From Pseudomonas kuykendallii (lineage in GTDB: Bacteria; Pseudomonadota; Gammaproteobacteria; Pseudomonadales; Pseudomonadaceae): a stretch of 64,000 nt of DNA. The DNA lies in the NCBI RefSeq assembly GCF_900106975.1, contig NZ_FNNU01000001.1, positions 866,260 to 930,259 on the forward strand. The letters run 5' to 3'. Shown here in pieces: positions 54,180-63,023 of the stretch. Below the pieces are notes generated by a model. The model worked only from the letters and a program-made list of their open reading frames with translations. It did no database searches and had not been told where the DNA came from. Made by a program: the position numbers and the translations under genes. Each line of letters begins with the position of its first letter. Position 1 is the first letter of the stretch.

Positions 54180-54800
54180 TCAGACGGCGATCAGCGCGTC
54201 GGCCACGCTCGGGCCGCAGACCCGGTAGATGCCGATCTCGCCGAGCAGGTTCGGCCACAACCGGCTGCCGAGGCTGTGGCGGTGCTCGCGGTCGACCGCC
54301 AGGCGGTCCTGAACGCGCACCTGCAACTTGTGGCAGAGCGCCTCGAAGTCCTCGAAGGTGCAGAAGTGGATGTTCGGCGTGTTGTACCAGGTGTACGGCA
54401 GGAAATCCGACACCGGCATGCGGCCCTTGCTCGCCAGGTACCAGCGGCAGCGCCAGTGGCCGAAGTTGGGGAAGGTGATGATGCAGGTCTTGCCGACCCG
54501 CAGCATTTCTTCCAGCACCTTGTCCGGGTAGTGCATGGCCTGCAGCGACTGGGTCATCACCACCACGTCGAAGCTGTTGCTGGCGAAGTTGCCGAGGCCC
54601 TTGTCGAGGTCCTGCTCGATGACGTTGACGCCCTTGCGCACGCATTCGGCGATGTTGCCGGGGTCGATTTCCAGCCCGTAGCCGCTCACCGACTTGTTGT
54701 CGCGCAGCCAGGCGAGCAGTTCGCCGTTGCCGCAGCCGAGGTCGAGCACGCGGCTGCCGGCGGGAATCCAGTCCTGGATGATGTCGAGGTCGGCGCGCAT
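54180..54800 (-). CDS. metW: Methionine biosynthesis protein MetW
   Basis: This 206-residue protein is a class I SAM-binding methyltransferase fold with [15 protein letters not shown] near residue 20. MetW partners MetX in pseudomonads and is needed for full acyltransferase activity in the organisms tested. It follows metX by 2 bp. Confidence 0.95.
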   Translation of the reverse strand: MRADLDIIQDWIPAGSRVLDLGCGNGELLAWLRDNKSVSGYGLEIDPGNIAECVRKGVNVIEQDLDKGLGNFASNSFDVVVMTQSLQAMHYPDKVLEEMLRVGKTCIITFPNFGHWRCRWYLASKGRMPVSDFLPYTWYNTPNIHFCTFEDFEALCHKLQVRVQDRLAVDREHRHSLGSRLWPNLLGEIGIYRVCGPSVADALIAV

Positions 54801-54802
54801 GG

Positions 54803-55942
54803 TTACACCAGAATCCGGTTCATGTAGCCGTCGAACGCCTGCAGGTAGCGCGGGATCGGCATGAGGAAGGCGTCGTGGCCCTGCGGGGCGTCGATTTCCA
54901 GGTAGCTGACGTTCTTCTTCGCGGCGATCAGCGCCTCGACGATTTCTCGCGAGCGGGCCGGCGAGAAGCGCCAGTCGGTGGTGAAGGACATCACGCAGAA
55001 GTCCGCCTCGACCTTCGCCAGGGTCCGCGCCAGGTCGCCGCCGTGGGCCGCCGCCGGGTCGAAGTAGTCCAGCGCCTTGGTCATCAGCAGGTAGGTGTTG
55101 GCGTCGAAGCGCCCGGAGAATTCCTCGCCCTGGTAGCGCAGGTAGCTTTCCACCTGGAACTCGACGCTGTGGAAGTCGTAGTTGAGCTTGTCGGTCTTCA
55201 GCTCGCGGCCGAATTTCTCGCCCATCGCGTCATCCGACAGGTAGGTGATGTGGCCGACCATGCGCGCCAGCATCAGCCCGCGCTTGGGGATCACGCCCTG
55301 TTCCTGGAAATGCCCGCCGTGGAACTGCGGGTCGGAGAGGATCGCCTGGCGCGAGACTTCGTTGAAGGCGATGTTCTGCGCCGACAGCTTCGGCGCCGAG
55401 GCGATCGCCAGGCAGTGGCGGATGCGCTGCGGGTAGCTGATCGCCCATTGCATCGCCTGCATGCCGCCGAGGCTGCCACCCACCACCGCCGCCCACTGGG
55501 CGATGCCCAATGCATCGGCGAGGCGCGCCTGGCTGTTCACCCAGTCCTCCACCGTCACCACCGGGAAGTCGGCGCCGTAGGGGCGGCCGCTTGCCGGGTT
55601 GATGCTGCCGGGGCCGGTCGAGCCGTTGCAGCCGCCGAGGTTGTTCAGCGAGACGACGAAGAACTTGCGCGTGTCGATGGCCTTGCCCGGGCCGATGCAG
55701 CTGTCCCACCAGCCGGGCTTGCGCTCGCTGTCGCTGTGGTAGCCGGCGGCATGGTGATGGCCGGACAGGGCATGGCAGATCAGTACAGCGTTGCTGCGCG
55801 CCGCGTTCAGTTCGCCGTAGGTTTCGTAGACCAACTGATAGCCGTTCAGATCGCGTCCGCAGGCCAGCGCCAGCGGCTCGCTGAACGTCATCACCTGCGG
55901 GCTGACCAGACCGACCGAATCATCGGGGAAGACAGAGGACAT
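54803..55942 (-). CDS. metX: Homoserine O-acyltransferase (O-succinyltransferase in Pseudomonas) MetX
   Basis: This 379-residue alpha/beta hydrolase fold enzyme acylates homoserine in methionine synthesis. The catalytic triad is visible: Ser in [14 protein letters not shown] near 150, Asp in [10 protein letters not shown] near 310, and His in APQGHDAFL near 345. Although MetX-type enzymes elsewhere use acetyl-CoA, the P. aeruginosa enzyme makes O-succinylhomoserine. ATG 55942 matches the P. aeruginosa length. Confidence 0.95.
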   Translation of the reverse strand: MSSVFPDDSVGLVSPQVMTFSEPLALACGRDLNGYQLVYETYGELNAARSNAVLICHALSGHHHAAGYHSDSERKPGWWDSCIGPGKAIDTRKFFVVSLNNLGGCNGSTGPGSINPASGRPYGADFPVVTVEDWVNSQARLADALGIAQWAAVVGGSLGGMQAMQWAISYPQRIRHCLAIASAPKLSAQNIAFNEVSRQAILSDPQFHGGHFQEQGVIPKRGLMLARMVGHITYLSDDAMGEKFGRELKTDKLNYDFHSVEFQVESYLRYQGEEFSGRFDANTYLLMTKALDYFDPAAAHGGDLARTLAKVEADFCVMSFTTDWRFSPARSREIVEALIAAKKNVSYLEIDAPQGHDAFLMPIPRYLQAFDGYMNRILV

Positions 55943-56054
55943 CGACCCTGCTCTCGCGGAAATAAGGCGGCAAAGTCTAAAGGGAAGCGCCGGGCAATTC
56001 ACCCTGTATCGGCGCAGCGGGAAATCGCGCGGCGGGCGCCGCCGAGCGTTGCGG

Positions 56055-58022
56055 TCAGAGGCGCATCGCTCCCGGCAGGCTGACCACCTTGGCCTGGCGC
56101 TGGATCGGCGACGGGCGGCGGAGGACGCGCAGCATCTCGTTGGCCTGGGCCAGCTGTTTTTCCAGGTCGGCGAGATAGCGCTCGAGCACCTGACCGCGCT
56201 GGCGCACCTGCCGGGTGCGCTGGGCCAGCTCGCGCAGTTGCAGCATGTGGCCCTCGAGCGCCTGCTTGTGCTCCAGGGCGTGCTGCAGCAACGGCGTCAG
56301 CGCATCGCTCGCCCACTGCTCGGCGGCCTGGCGCAGGCGCCGGTGCAGGCCGATGACTTCCTGGGCGAGGGTGGCGAAGAAGCGCCGGGTCAGCGCGCGC
56401 TGCTCGGTGAACAGGGTTTTCGGGTGCAGGCGGAACTGGTCGGCCTTGACCCGCAACTGGTGCAGTTCGCGCAGGTAGCGGCTGGCGTCGAAGCGCGGTG
56501 CGTCGATGCCGTGCAACGGGTTCTCCTCGTTGTGCCGGCGGTAGAGGGCGCCGACCATCTTGTTGGCCATCTCGGCCTCCTGCTGCAGGTGGTGCAGGTC
56601 GGTGTCCACCGCATCGAAGAAGCCGAGGATCGCCTGGCCGATGCCCAGCGTGGTCCAGCTGCCGGTGAGGTTGCGGCGAACGTCCTGCAGGTGCTGCTCC
56701 AGGCGCTCCGGGCGCGACGCCGCGCGTAGCAGGTTGCCCTGGCGCTTGAGCAGGCGCTGGTTGGTCTTCAGGGTCAGCAGGCGCTTGTGGTGGCGAGCGT
56801 GCTCCTGGCGGGTGCGCGCGGTCAGCTCGAACAGCAGCTGGCCGTCGTCCTGCTGACGGCTGCCGAGCAGCGCCTGCTGTTCGCGGGCTTTTTCCAGGCG
56901 CAGCTGCAGCACGTGCTGGCTGTTGTTGAGCAGGCCGAGCACCTGGTTCACCACCTGGTCTTCGAGCAGCCGTTCCTTCTGCGCGACGATGCGCTCGCAG
57001 AGCAGCTCCTCGAGTTCGCCCAGCCGGCTGCGCTTGAGCAGCGCGCGGTCGCCGCGGACCTTGGCCAGCAGCGCCTGCTTGGCCGACAGCGGCAGGATGT
57101 CCTGAATGTCGATGCCGAGCTGGCCGGCGCTGGTAGCCTGGATCTGGCGGATGCTGGCTTCGACGAAGGCTTCGCCGGCGAGGTCGTCCCACAGCGTGTC
57201 GATCTTGTTCAGCACGGCGAACAGGCTGGCCGGGGTGTCGTCGTCGATCTGGCGGATGTGCTGTTCCCAGATGTCCAGGTCGCTGGCGCTGACACCGCTG
57301 TCGGCGGCGAGCAGGAAGATGATCGCCTGGGCGCCGGGCAGCATCGACAGGGTCAGCTCCGGTTCGCTGCCCAGGGCGTTGAGGCCGGGCGTGTCGAGGA
57401 TGCGCAGGCCCTGGCGCAGCAGCGGGTGATCGATGTGCACCAGGGCGTGCCGCCAGGCCGGCACCAGCACTTCACCGGGCCGGCCGCTGGCTTCCAGGGC
57501 GTCGGGGTGGAAACCCAGGGCAATCGCCTGTTCCACCGGCACCGGCTTGGCCTGCGCCAGCTGGGCGAAGGCCTGGGCCATGTTGTCCGGATCGCTGGCA
57601 TCCAGCGGAATGTTCACCCAGTGCCGCGGAAGCCGCTTGAACTGCGCCACGCGGGTGGCGGAGATGCGCGTCTCGATCGGCAACAGGCGGATGTAGGGAC
57701 GCTCGGAGCGCGGGTCGAAGAACAGCTCGGTCGGGCACATGGTGGTGCGACCGGCGCGGGAAGGCAGCATGCGCTGGCCGTATTGGGAGAAGAACAGGGC
57801 GTTGATCAGCTCGCTCTTGCCGCGCGAGAACTCGCCGACGAAGGCCAGGGTGATGTGGTCGGTGCGCAGCAGGCGAAGCGCCCGATCGAGCCGGGCTTCC
57901 ACCGCGTCGGAGCCGAGCCGGTTGCTCGCCAGCCAGCTGCGGTAGCGGATGATTTCGCGGATCAGCTCGCGCTTCCATCCGACGTAGGCGTCCACCTGCT
58001 GACTGAGGCGTTCCATGCTCAT
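56055..58022 (-). CDS. Bacterial dynamin-like GTPase
   Basis: This 655-residue protein has all GTPase motifs: G1 [14 protein letters not shown] near residue 65, a G2 Thr in [11 protein letters not shown]3 [13 protein letters not shown] near 215 and G4 NKIDTLWDD near 280. Long coiled-coil helices (about 340-655) surround a hydrophobic stretch ([13 protein letters not shown], about 460), a candidate membrane paddle. It resembles dynamin-like proteins such as E. coli CrfC. It lies between metX and yggU, where I do not recall such a gene in P. aeruginosa PAO1. ATG 58022 follows AGGA. Confidence 0.87.
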   Translation of the reverse strand: MSMERLSQQVDAYVGWKRELIREIIRYRSWLASNRLGSDAVEARLDRALRLLRTDHITLAFVGEFSRGKSELINALFFSQYGQRMLPSRAGRTTMCPTELFFDPRSERPYIRLLPIETRISATRVAQFKRLPRHWVNIPLDASDPDNMAQAFAQLAQAKPVPVEQAIALGFHPDALEASGRPGEVLVPAWRHALVHIDHPLLRQGLRILDTPGLNALGSEPELTLSMLPGAQAIIFLLAADSGVSASDLDIWEQHIRQIDDDTPASLFAVLNKIDTLWDDLAGEAFVEASIRQIQATSAGQLGIDIQDILPLSAKQALLAKVRGDRALLKRSRLGELEELLCERIVAQKERLLEDQVVNQVLGLLNNSQHVLQLRLEKAREQQALLGSRQQDDGQLLFELTARTRQEHARHHKRLLTLKTNQRLLKRQGNLLRAASRPERLEQHLQDVRRNLTGSWTTLGIGQAILGFFDAVDTDLHHLQQEAEMANKMVGALYRRHNEENPLHGIDAPRFDASRYLRELHQLRVKADQFRLHPKTLFTEQRALTRRFFATLAQEVIGLHRRLRQAAEQWASDALTPLLQHALEHKQALEGHMLQLRELAQRTRQVRQRGQVLERYLADLEKQLAQANEMLRVLRRPSPIQRQAKVVSLPGAMRL

Positions 58023-58134
58023 TCGATTGATCCTGATGGCAGCGTGCGAGAGGCACGACACGGCGAGCCCGCATTATGGAAAAGCCGATGCAGGGGTTCA
58101 ACGCGGCACCGGCAGCGCCCGGCCGTAAGGTCGC

Positions 58135-58437
58135 TCAGGCGGGGCGAGCGGTCAAACCGGGAAGTGCGGGCAGTTGTCGCGGGTGACGGATGCGCACGCG
58201 CTTCTGGCGGTTCAGTTCGCCGCTTTCCAGGCTGACCTGGCTTTTCGACACGCCGAACGCCTCGGCGAGGAAGGCCAGCAGATGGGCATTGGCCTTGCCT
58301 TCCACCGGCGGGGCGGTGAGGCGGATCTTCAACCGGTCGCCGTGCAGCCCGGCGAACTCGTCGCGGCTGGCCTTGGGCTGCAGGTGACAGGCGAGGAGCA
58401 GGTCCTCGCCGTCCCAGCGGAAGTACGCGCCGCTCAC
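58135..58437 (-). CDS. yggU: YggU family protein (DUF167)
   Basis: This 100-residue DUF167/YggU protein has the family core [20 protein letters not shown] followed by [20 protein letters not shown]. The family is of unknown function. Its ATG overlaps the yggT stop (ATGA), as usual in this operon. Confidence 0.93.
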   Translation of the reverse strand: MSGAYFRWDGEDLLLACHLQPKASRDEFAGLHGDRLKIRLTAPPVEGKANAHLLAFLAEAFGVSKSQVSLESGELNRQKRVRIRHPRQLPALPGLTARPA

Positions 58438-59027
58438 ATGAACGGGCTGAGGATTTTCGGCATTCCCGTCATCGCCGCGAGGTTGTTGATCACCAGCATG
58501 TCGATCAGGTTGAGCGCGATGAAGGCGAAGATCGGCGACAGGTCGAGCCCGCCGAGGTTGGGCAGGATGCGGCGGATCGGCGAGAGCAGCGGCTCGCAGA
58601 TCTGGTTGACCAGTTCGGCGGCCGGGTTGTGCGTGCCGGGCGCGACCCAGGACAGGATCACGCTGATGATCAGGGCGAAGAAGAACACCTTCATGAACAG
58701 CGAGGTGACGCCGATGATCGCCCAGATCAGAACCTGCAGGAGGAAGCCGCCGACGCCGTAGCCCATCAGGATCAGGGTGATCACCATCAGCAGCATCTGC
58801 ACCAGGATCGCCAGCACCAGCGAGGCCAGGTCGACCCCGCCGAAGCCGGGAATCACCTTGCGCAGCGGGCGCAGCAGCGGCTGGGTGGCACGCACGATGA
58901 ACTGGCTCATCGGGTTGTAGAAATCGGCGCGGACCATTTGCAGGATGAAGCGCAGCAGGACGATCAGCAGATAGAGGCTGCCAAGCGTCTGAATCACGTA
59001 GATGGCGGCGGTGTTGAGACCGGTCAT
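58434..59027 (-). CDS. yggT: YggT family membrane protein
   Basis: This 197-residue protein has two copies of the YggT repeat, each two membrane segments flanking a [20 protein letters not shown] or [20 protein letters not shown] stretch. Suggested roles include osmotic shock and cell division; not settled. TAAGGAG precedes the ATG at 59027. Between proC (10 bp) and yggU (overlap). Confidence 0.94.
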   Translation of the reverse strand: MTGLNTAAIYVIQTLGSLYLLIVLLRFILQMVRADFYNPMSQFIVRATQPLLRPLRKVIPGFGGVDLASLVLAILVQMLLMVITLILMGYGVGGFLLQVLIWAIIGVTSLFMKVFFFALIISVILSWVAPGTHNPAAELVNQICEPLLSPIRRILPNLGGLDLSPIFAFIALNLIDMLVINNLAAMTGMPKILSPFM

Positions 59028-59037
59028 CGATAGCTCC

Positions 59038-59856
59038 TTATTGACCCAGTTGTTCGGCGAGTTCGGCGGAGCGCTGCGCGGCGGCGTCGAGCGCCTGCTG
59101 CACCAGCGCGTCGAATCCGCCCGCCTGGAACGCGGTGATGGCCGCTTCGGTGGTGCCTTTCGGCGAGGTGACGCGACGGCGCAGTTCGGCGGCCGGCACA
59201 TCGCTTTCACTGGCCATGCGCGCGGCGCCCAGGGCCGTCTGCAGGGTCAGCCGGGCGGCGGTTTCGCGCGGCAGGCCGAGCTGTTCGCCGGCGGCGGTCA
59301 TCGCCTCGATGAGCAGGAAGAAATACGCCGGGCCGCTGCCGGAGACGGCGGTGACCGCGTCGATCAGGCGTTCCTCGTCGAGCCATTCCACCAGGCCCAC
59401 TGCGGACAGCAGTTGCTCCGCCTGGCCGCGCTGCTCGGCGCTGACCCGCGGGTTGGCGTACAGGCCGCTGGCGCCCTGGCGCAGCAGCGCCGGCGTGTTC
59501 GGCATGCAGCGCACCAGCGGGCGCTCGCCCAGCCAGCTTTCGATGCTCGCCGCGGTGATTCCGGCGGCGATCGAGACGATCAGCTGGCCCTCGCGCAGGT
59601 TCGGCGCCAGCGCCAGGCAGACGCTCTTCATCACCTGCGGCTTGATCGCCAGGACGATCACGTCGGCGCCCTCGATGGCCTCGGCGTTGCTCTCGAACAG
59701 CGCGATGCCGTGCTCGGCCGCGACGCGCGCGCGGGCATCCGCGCCGGGGTCGCTGGCGCGGATGCGCTCGGCCGGAACGCCCTGGGCGCGCAGGCCGCCG
59801 ATCAGGCTGGTGGCCATGTTGCCGGCGCCGATGAAGGCGATGCGGGGACTGCTCAT
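59038..59856 (-). CDS. proC: Pyrroline-5-carboxylate reductase
   Basis: This 272-residue enzyme reduces pyrroline-5-carboxylate to proline with NAD(P)H. The N-terminal Rossmann motif IAFIGAGNMATSLIGGL and the C-terminal signature AVSGSGPAYFFLLIEAM are clear. It overlaps yggS (ATGA) upstream. Confidence 0.97.
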   Translation of the reverse strand: MSSPRIAFIGAGNMATSLIGGLRAQGVPAERIRASDPGADARARVAAEHGIALFESNAEAIEGADVIVLAIKPQVMKSVCLALAPNLREGQLIVSIAAGITAASIESWLGERPLVRCMPNTPALLRQGASGLYANPRVSAEQRGQAEQLLSAVGLVEWLDEERLIDAVTAVSGSGPAYFFLLIEAMTAAGEQLGLPRETAARLTLQTALGAARMASESDVPAAELRRRVTSPKGTTEAAITAFQAGGFDALVQQALDAAAQRSAELAEQLGQ

Positions 59857-60569
59857 GCGGGGTTTCCTTTGTCGGAGGGGGTGGAGGCCTGCGGATAATC
59901 GCGCGCGCCGAACAGCGCGGTGCCGATACGAACCCAGGTCGCGCCCTCGGCGATGGCGGCCTCGAGGTCGTGGCTCATGCCCATGGACAGCGTGTCCAGC
60001 GGCAGCTCGAGTTCTTCGCCCAGCGTGCGCAAGCGCGCGAAGGCGGCGCGCTGCACGGCCGTATCGTCGCTCGGTTCGGGAATCGCCATCAGCCCGCGCA
60101 GGCGCAGGTTGGGCAGCGCAGCCACGGCCGCAGCCAGCGCCGGCAGTTCGGCGGCGGCGCAGCCGGACTTGCTGTCCTCGCCACTGACGTTCACCTGCAG
60201 GCAGATGTTCAGCGGCGGCAACCCGGCGGGGCGCTGCGCGGAAAGACGTTCGGCGATCTTCAGCCGGTCGACCGAGTGCACCCAGGCGAAATGCTCGGCG
60301 ATGGGCTTGGTCTTGTTCGACTGGATCGGCCCGATGAAGTGCCAGGTGAGCGGCAGGTCGGCCAGTTCGCGCTGCTTGTCGAGGGCTTCCTGCAGGTAGT
60401 TCTCGCCGAAATCGCGCTGCCCCGCGGCATAGGCTTCGCGTAGCGCGGCGGCGGGTTTGGTCTTGCTCACGGCGAGCAGCGAAATACCCTGGGAATCCCG
60501 CTGTACGGCCTCTGCCGCCCGACGGATGCGCGCGCCGACCTTTGCAATATTCTCTGCTATCGTGGACAT
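59853..60569 (-). CDS. yggS: PLP homeostasis protein YggS/ProY family
   Basis: This 238-residue alanine-racemase-fold PLP-binding protein has the cofactor Lys in LLAVSKTKPAAAL near residue 36, FGENYLQEALDK near 55 and LSMGMSHDLEAAI near 200. It maintains pyridoxal phosphate balance rather than acting as a racemase. First gene of the long leftward operon, divergent from pilT with a 142-bp spacer. Confidence 0.96.
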   Translation of the reverse strand: MSTIAENIAKVGARIRRAAEAVQRDSQGISLLAVSKTKPAAALREAYAAGQRDFGENYLQEALDKQRELADLPLTWHFIGPIQSNKTKPIAEHFAWVHSVDRLKIAERLSAQRPAGLPPLNICLQVNVSGEDSKSGCAAAELPALAAAVAALPNLRLRGLMAIPEPSDDTAVQRAAFARLRTLGEELELPLDTLSMGMSHDLEAAIAEGATWVRIGTALFGARDYPQASTPSDKGNPA

Positions 60570-60711
60570 TACTTGCGCTCTGCGACCCGCTTTAGAGGTC
60601 CGGCATTCTATCAGGCTGTCGGAAAGCGTAGCGAGCGAAGGTCGGGCTTCCCGCCCCGCCCGCCGCGCCTTCCTGTCGATGCCATCTGCTCGTTCGTGAT
60701 TGGGGACTTCC

Positions 60712-61746
60712 ATGGATATTACCGAGCTGCTTGCCTTCAGCGCCAAGCAAGGCGCCTCGGACCTGCACCTGTCGGCCGGTCTGCCACCGATGATCCGCGT
60801 AGACGGCGATGTGCGCCGGATCAACCTGCCGGCGATGGAGCACAAGCAGGTGCATGCGCTCATCTACGACATCATGAACGACAAGCAGCGCAAGGATTAC
60901 GAGGAATTCCTCGAGACCGACTTCTCCTTCGAGGTGCCCGGCGTCGCGCGTTTCCGGGTCAACGCCTTCAACCACAACCGCGGCGCCGGCGCGGTGTTCC
61001 GGACCATTCCCTCCAAGGTCCTGACCATGGAAGACCTGGGCATGGGCGACACCTTCAAGAAGATGGCCGACGTGCCGCGTGGCCTGGTGCTGGTCACCGG
61101 TCCGACCGGTTCGGGCAAGTCGACCACCCTGGCGGCGATGCTCGACTACCTGAACAACACCAAGTACCACCACATCCTCACCGTCGAAGACCCGATCGAA
61201 TTCGTTCACGAATCGAAGAAGTGCCTGGTCAACCAGCGCGAGGTGCACCGCGACACCCTCGGCTTCAACGAGGCGCTGCGCTCGGCCCTGCGCGAAGACC
61301 CGGACATCATCCTGGTCGGCGAGATGCGCGACCTGGAAACCATCCGCCTGGCGCTGACCGCGGCGGAAACCGGCCACCTGGTGTTCGGCACGCTGCACAC
61401 CACCTCGGCGGCGAAGACCATCGACCGGATCGTCGACGTGTTCCCGGCCGAGGAGAAATCCATGGTTCGCTCGATGCTTTCCGAGTCGCTGCAGGCGGTG
61501 ATCTCGCAGACGTTGCTGAAGAAGATCGGTGGCGGTCGCGTCGCGGCGCACGAAATCATGATCGGTACCCCGGCGATCCGTAACCTGATCCGCGAGGACA
61601 AGGTCGCGCAGATGTATTCGGCGATCCAGACCGGCGGCTCGCTGGGCATGCAGACCCTCGACTCGTGCCTCAAGGGGCTGGTCGCCAAGGGCCTGGTTTC
61701 CCGCGAGAACGCCCGCGAGAAGGCCAAGACCCCGGAAAACTTCTGA
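60712..61746 (+). CDS. pilT: Type IV pilus retraction ATPase PilT
   Basis: This 344-residue hexameric ATPase powers pilus retraction and twitching. Walker A GPTGSGKST, Asp box VEDPIEFVHE, Walker B IILVGEMRDLETI, His box TAAETGHLVFGTLHTTSA and the retraction-specific TPAIRNLIRE motif near 290 are present. ATG 60712 after GGGGA is preferred to the TTG at 60700. Confidence 0.98.
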   Translation: MDITELLAFSAKQGASDLHLSAGLPPMIRVDGDVRRINLPAMEHKQVHALIYDIMNDKQRKDYEEFLETDFSFEVPGVARFRVNAFNHNRGAGAVFRTIPSKVLTMEDLGMGDTFKKMADVPRGLVLVTGPTGSGKSTTLAAMLDYLNNTKYHHILTVEDPIEFVHESKKCLVNQREVHRDTLGFNEALRSALREDPDIILVGEMRDLETIRLALTAAETGHLVFGTLHTTSAAKTIDRIVDVFPAEEKSMVRSMLSESLQAVISQTLLKKIGGGRVAAHEIMIGTPAIRNLIREDKVAQMYSAIQTGGSLGMQTLDSCLKGLVAKGLVSRENAREKAKTPENF

Positions 61747-61813
61747 GGCCGCGGGCTGACATCCCGCCCTTTCCACCGATCCAGCCAGAACGGAGCTGCA
61801 CGTGAGCGAGCCC

Positions 61814-62959
61814 ATGGAATTCGAAAAACTGTTGCGCCTGATGGTGGAGAAGGGCGCATCCGACCTGTTCATCACCGCCGGTGTCGCGCCGTCGATGAAG
61901 GTCAACGGGCGCATCCTGCCTGTGACCAAGACGCCCATGTCGCCGGAGCAGACCCGCGAGACCGTGCTCGGCGTGATGAACGAGCAGCAGCGCCGCGATT
62001 TCGCCGCCCAGCACGAGTGCAACTTCGCCATCAGCGCCCGCGGTGTCGGGCGTTTCCGCGTCAGCGCCTTCTACCAGCGCAACCTGGTCGGCATGGTGCT
62101 GCGGCGGATCGAGACCAACATCCCGACCATGGAAGACCTGCGCCTGCCGGAAATCCTCAAGAAACTGGCGATGACCAAGCGCGGCCTGGTGATCTTCGTC
62201 GGCGCCACCGGCACCGGCAAATCCACCTCGCTGGCCTCGATGATCGGTTACCGGAACAAGAACTCCAGCGGCCACATCATTTCCATCGAGGACCCGATCG
62301 AGTTCATCCACCAGCACCAGAACTGCATCGTGACCCAGCGCGAAGTGGGCATCGACACCGAATCCTTCGAGGTGGCGCTGAAGAACACCCTGCGCCAGGC
62401 ACCGGACGTGATCATGATCGGCGAGGTGCGCACCCGCGAAACCATGGACTACGCCGTGGCCTTCGCCGAAACCGGCCATCTGTGCCTGGCCACGCTGCAC
62501 GCCAACAACGCCAACCAGGCGCTGGACCGGATCATCCACTTCTTCCCGGCCGACCGGCAGCAGCAGGTGTGGATGGATCTCTCGCTGAACCTGCGCGCTA
62601 TCGTCGCCCAGCAACTGGTGCCCACGCCGGACGGCAAGGGCCGCCGTGCGGTGATCGAAGTGCTGCTGAACACCCCGCTGGCCGCCGACCTGATCCGCAA
62701 GGGCGAAGTGCACGAGCTGAAGTCGCTGATGAAGCGCTCCACCGAGCAGGGCATGCAGACCTTCGACCAGGCGCTGTTCAACCTCTACAACCAGGGCGAG
62801 ATCACCTACGAGGATGCCCTGGCCTACGCCGACTCGGCCAACGACCTGCGCCTGATGATCAAGCTTGGCTCGGAAACCGACGGCGATCACCTCACCAGCG
62901 TGTCCCAGGGGCTGTCGTTGGAAGTCAGCGACGACGATCCGGGCCGGCGCTTCCGCTGA
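61814..62959 (+). CDS. pilU: Type IV pilus retraction ATPase PilU
   Basis: This 381-residue PilT paralogue works with PilT in retraction. Walker A GATGTGKSTS, Asp box IEDPIEFIHQ, Walker B VIMIGEVRTRETM and FAETGHLCLATLHANNA are present; the AIRNLIRE motif is replaced by TPLAADLIRKGE, as in PilU. ATG 61814 (MEFEKLLRLMV) matches the P. aeruginosa start better than GTG 61802. 67 bp after pilT. Confidence 0.97.
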   Translation: MEFEKLLRLMVEKGASDLFITAGVAPSMKVNGRILPVTKTPMSPEQTRETVLGVMNEQQRRDFAAQHECNFAISARGVGRFRVSAFYQRNLVGMVLRRIETNIPTMEDLRLPEILKKLAMTKRGLVIFVGATGTGKSTSLASMIGYRNKNSSGHIISIEDPIEFIHQHQNCIVTQREVGIDTESFEVALKNTLRQAPDVIMIGEVRTRETMDYAVAFAETGHLCLATLHANNANQALDRIIHFFPADRQQQVWMDLSLNLRAIVAQQLVPTPDGKGRRAVIEVLLNTPLAADLIRKGEVHELKSLMKRSTEQGMQTFDQALFNLYNQGEITYEDALAYADSANDLRLMIKLGSETDGDHLTSVSQGLSLEVSDDDPGRRFR

Positions 62960-62970
62960 GGTTCACGCTT

Positions 62971-63023
62971 CGTAGGGTAGGCTTCAGCCCACCCCAGGTG
63001 GCGTCGGGCACGGCGCCACCCTA
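62971..63023. repeat. GTAGGGT...CACCCTA inverted repeat between pilU and the UdgX gene
   Basis: GTAGGGTAGGCTTCAGCCCA begins at 62972, and GGCGCCACCCTA ends at 63023. The ends are inverted relatives (GTAGGGT / ACCCTA), in the style of the other palindromic repeats here but with a different centre. The stop codon of the convergent UdgX gene (TAG at 63023-63021) lies in its last bases. Confidence 0.65.

Noticed and set aside
60700-60711. TTG start giving PilT four extra residues
   Set aside because: ATG 60712 has a good GGGGA site and gives the 344-residue length of PilT in P. aeruginosa.
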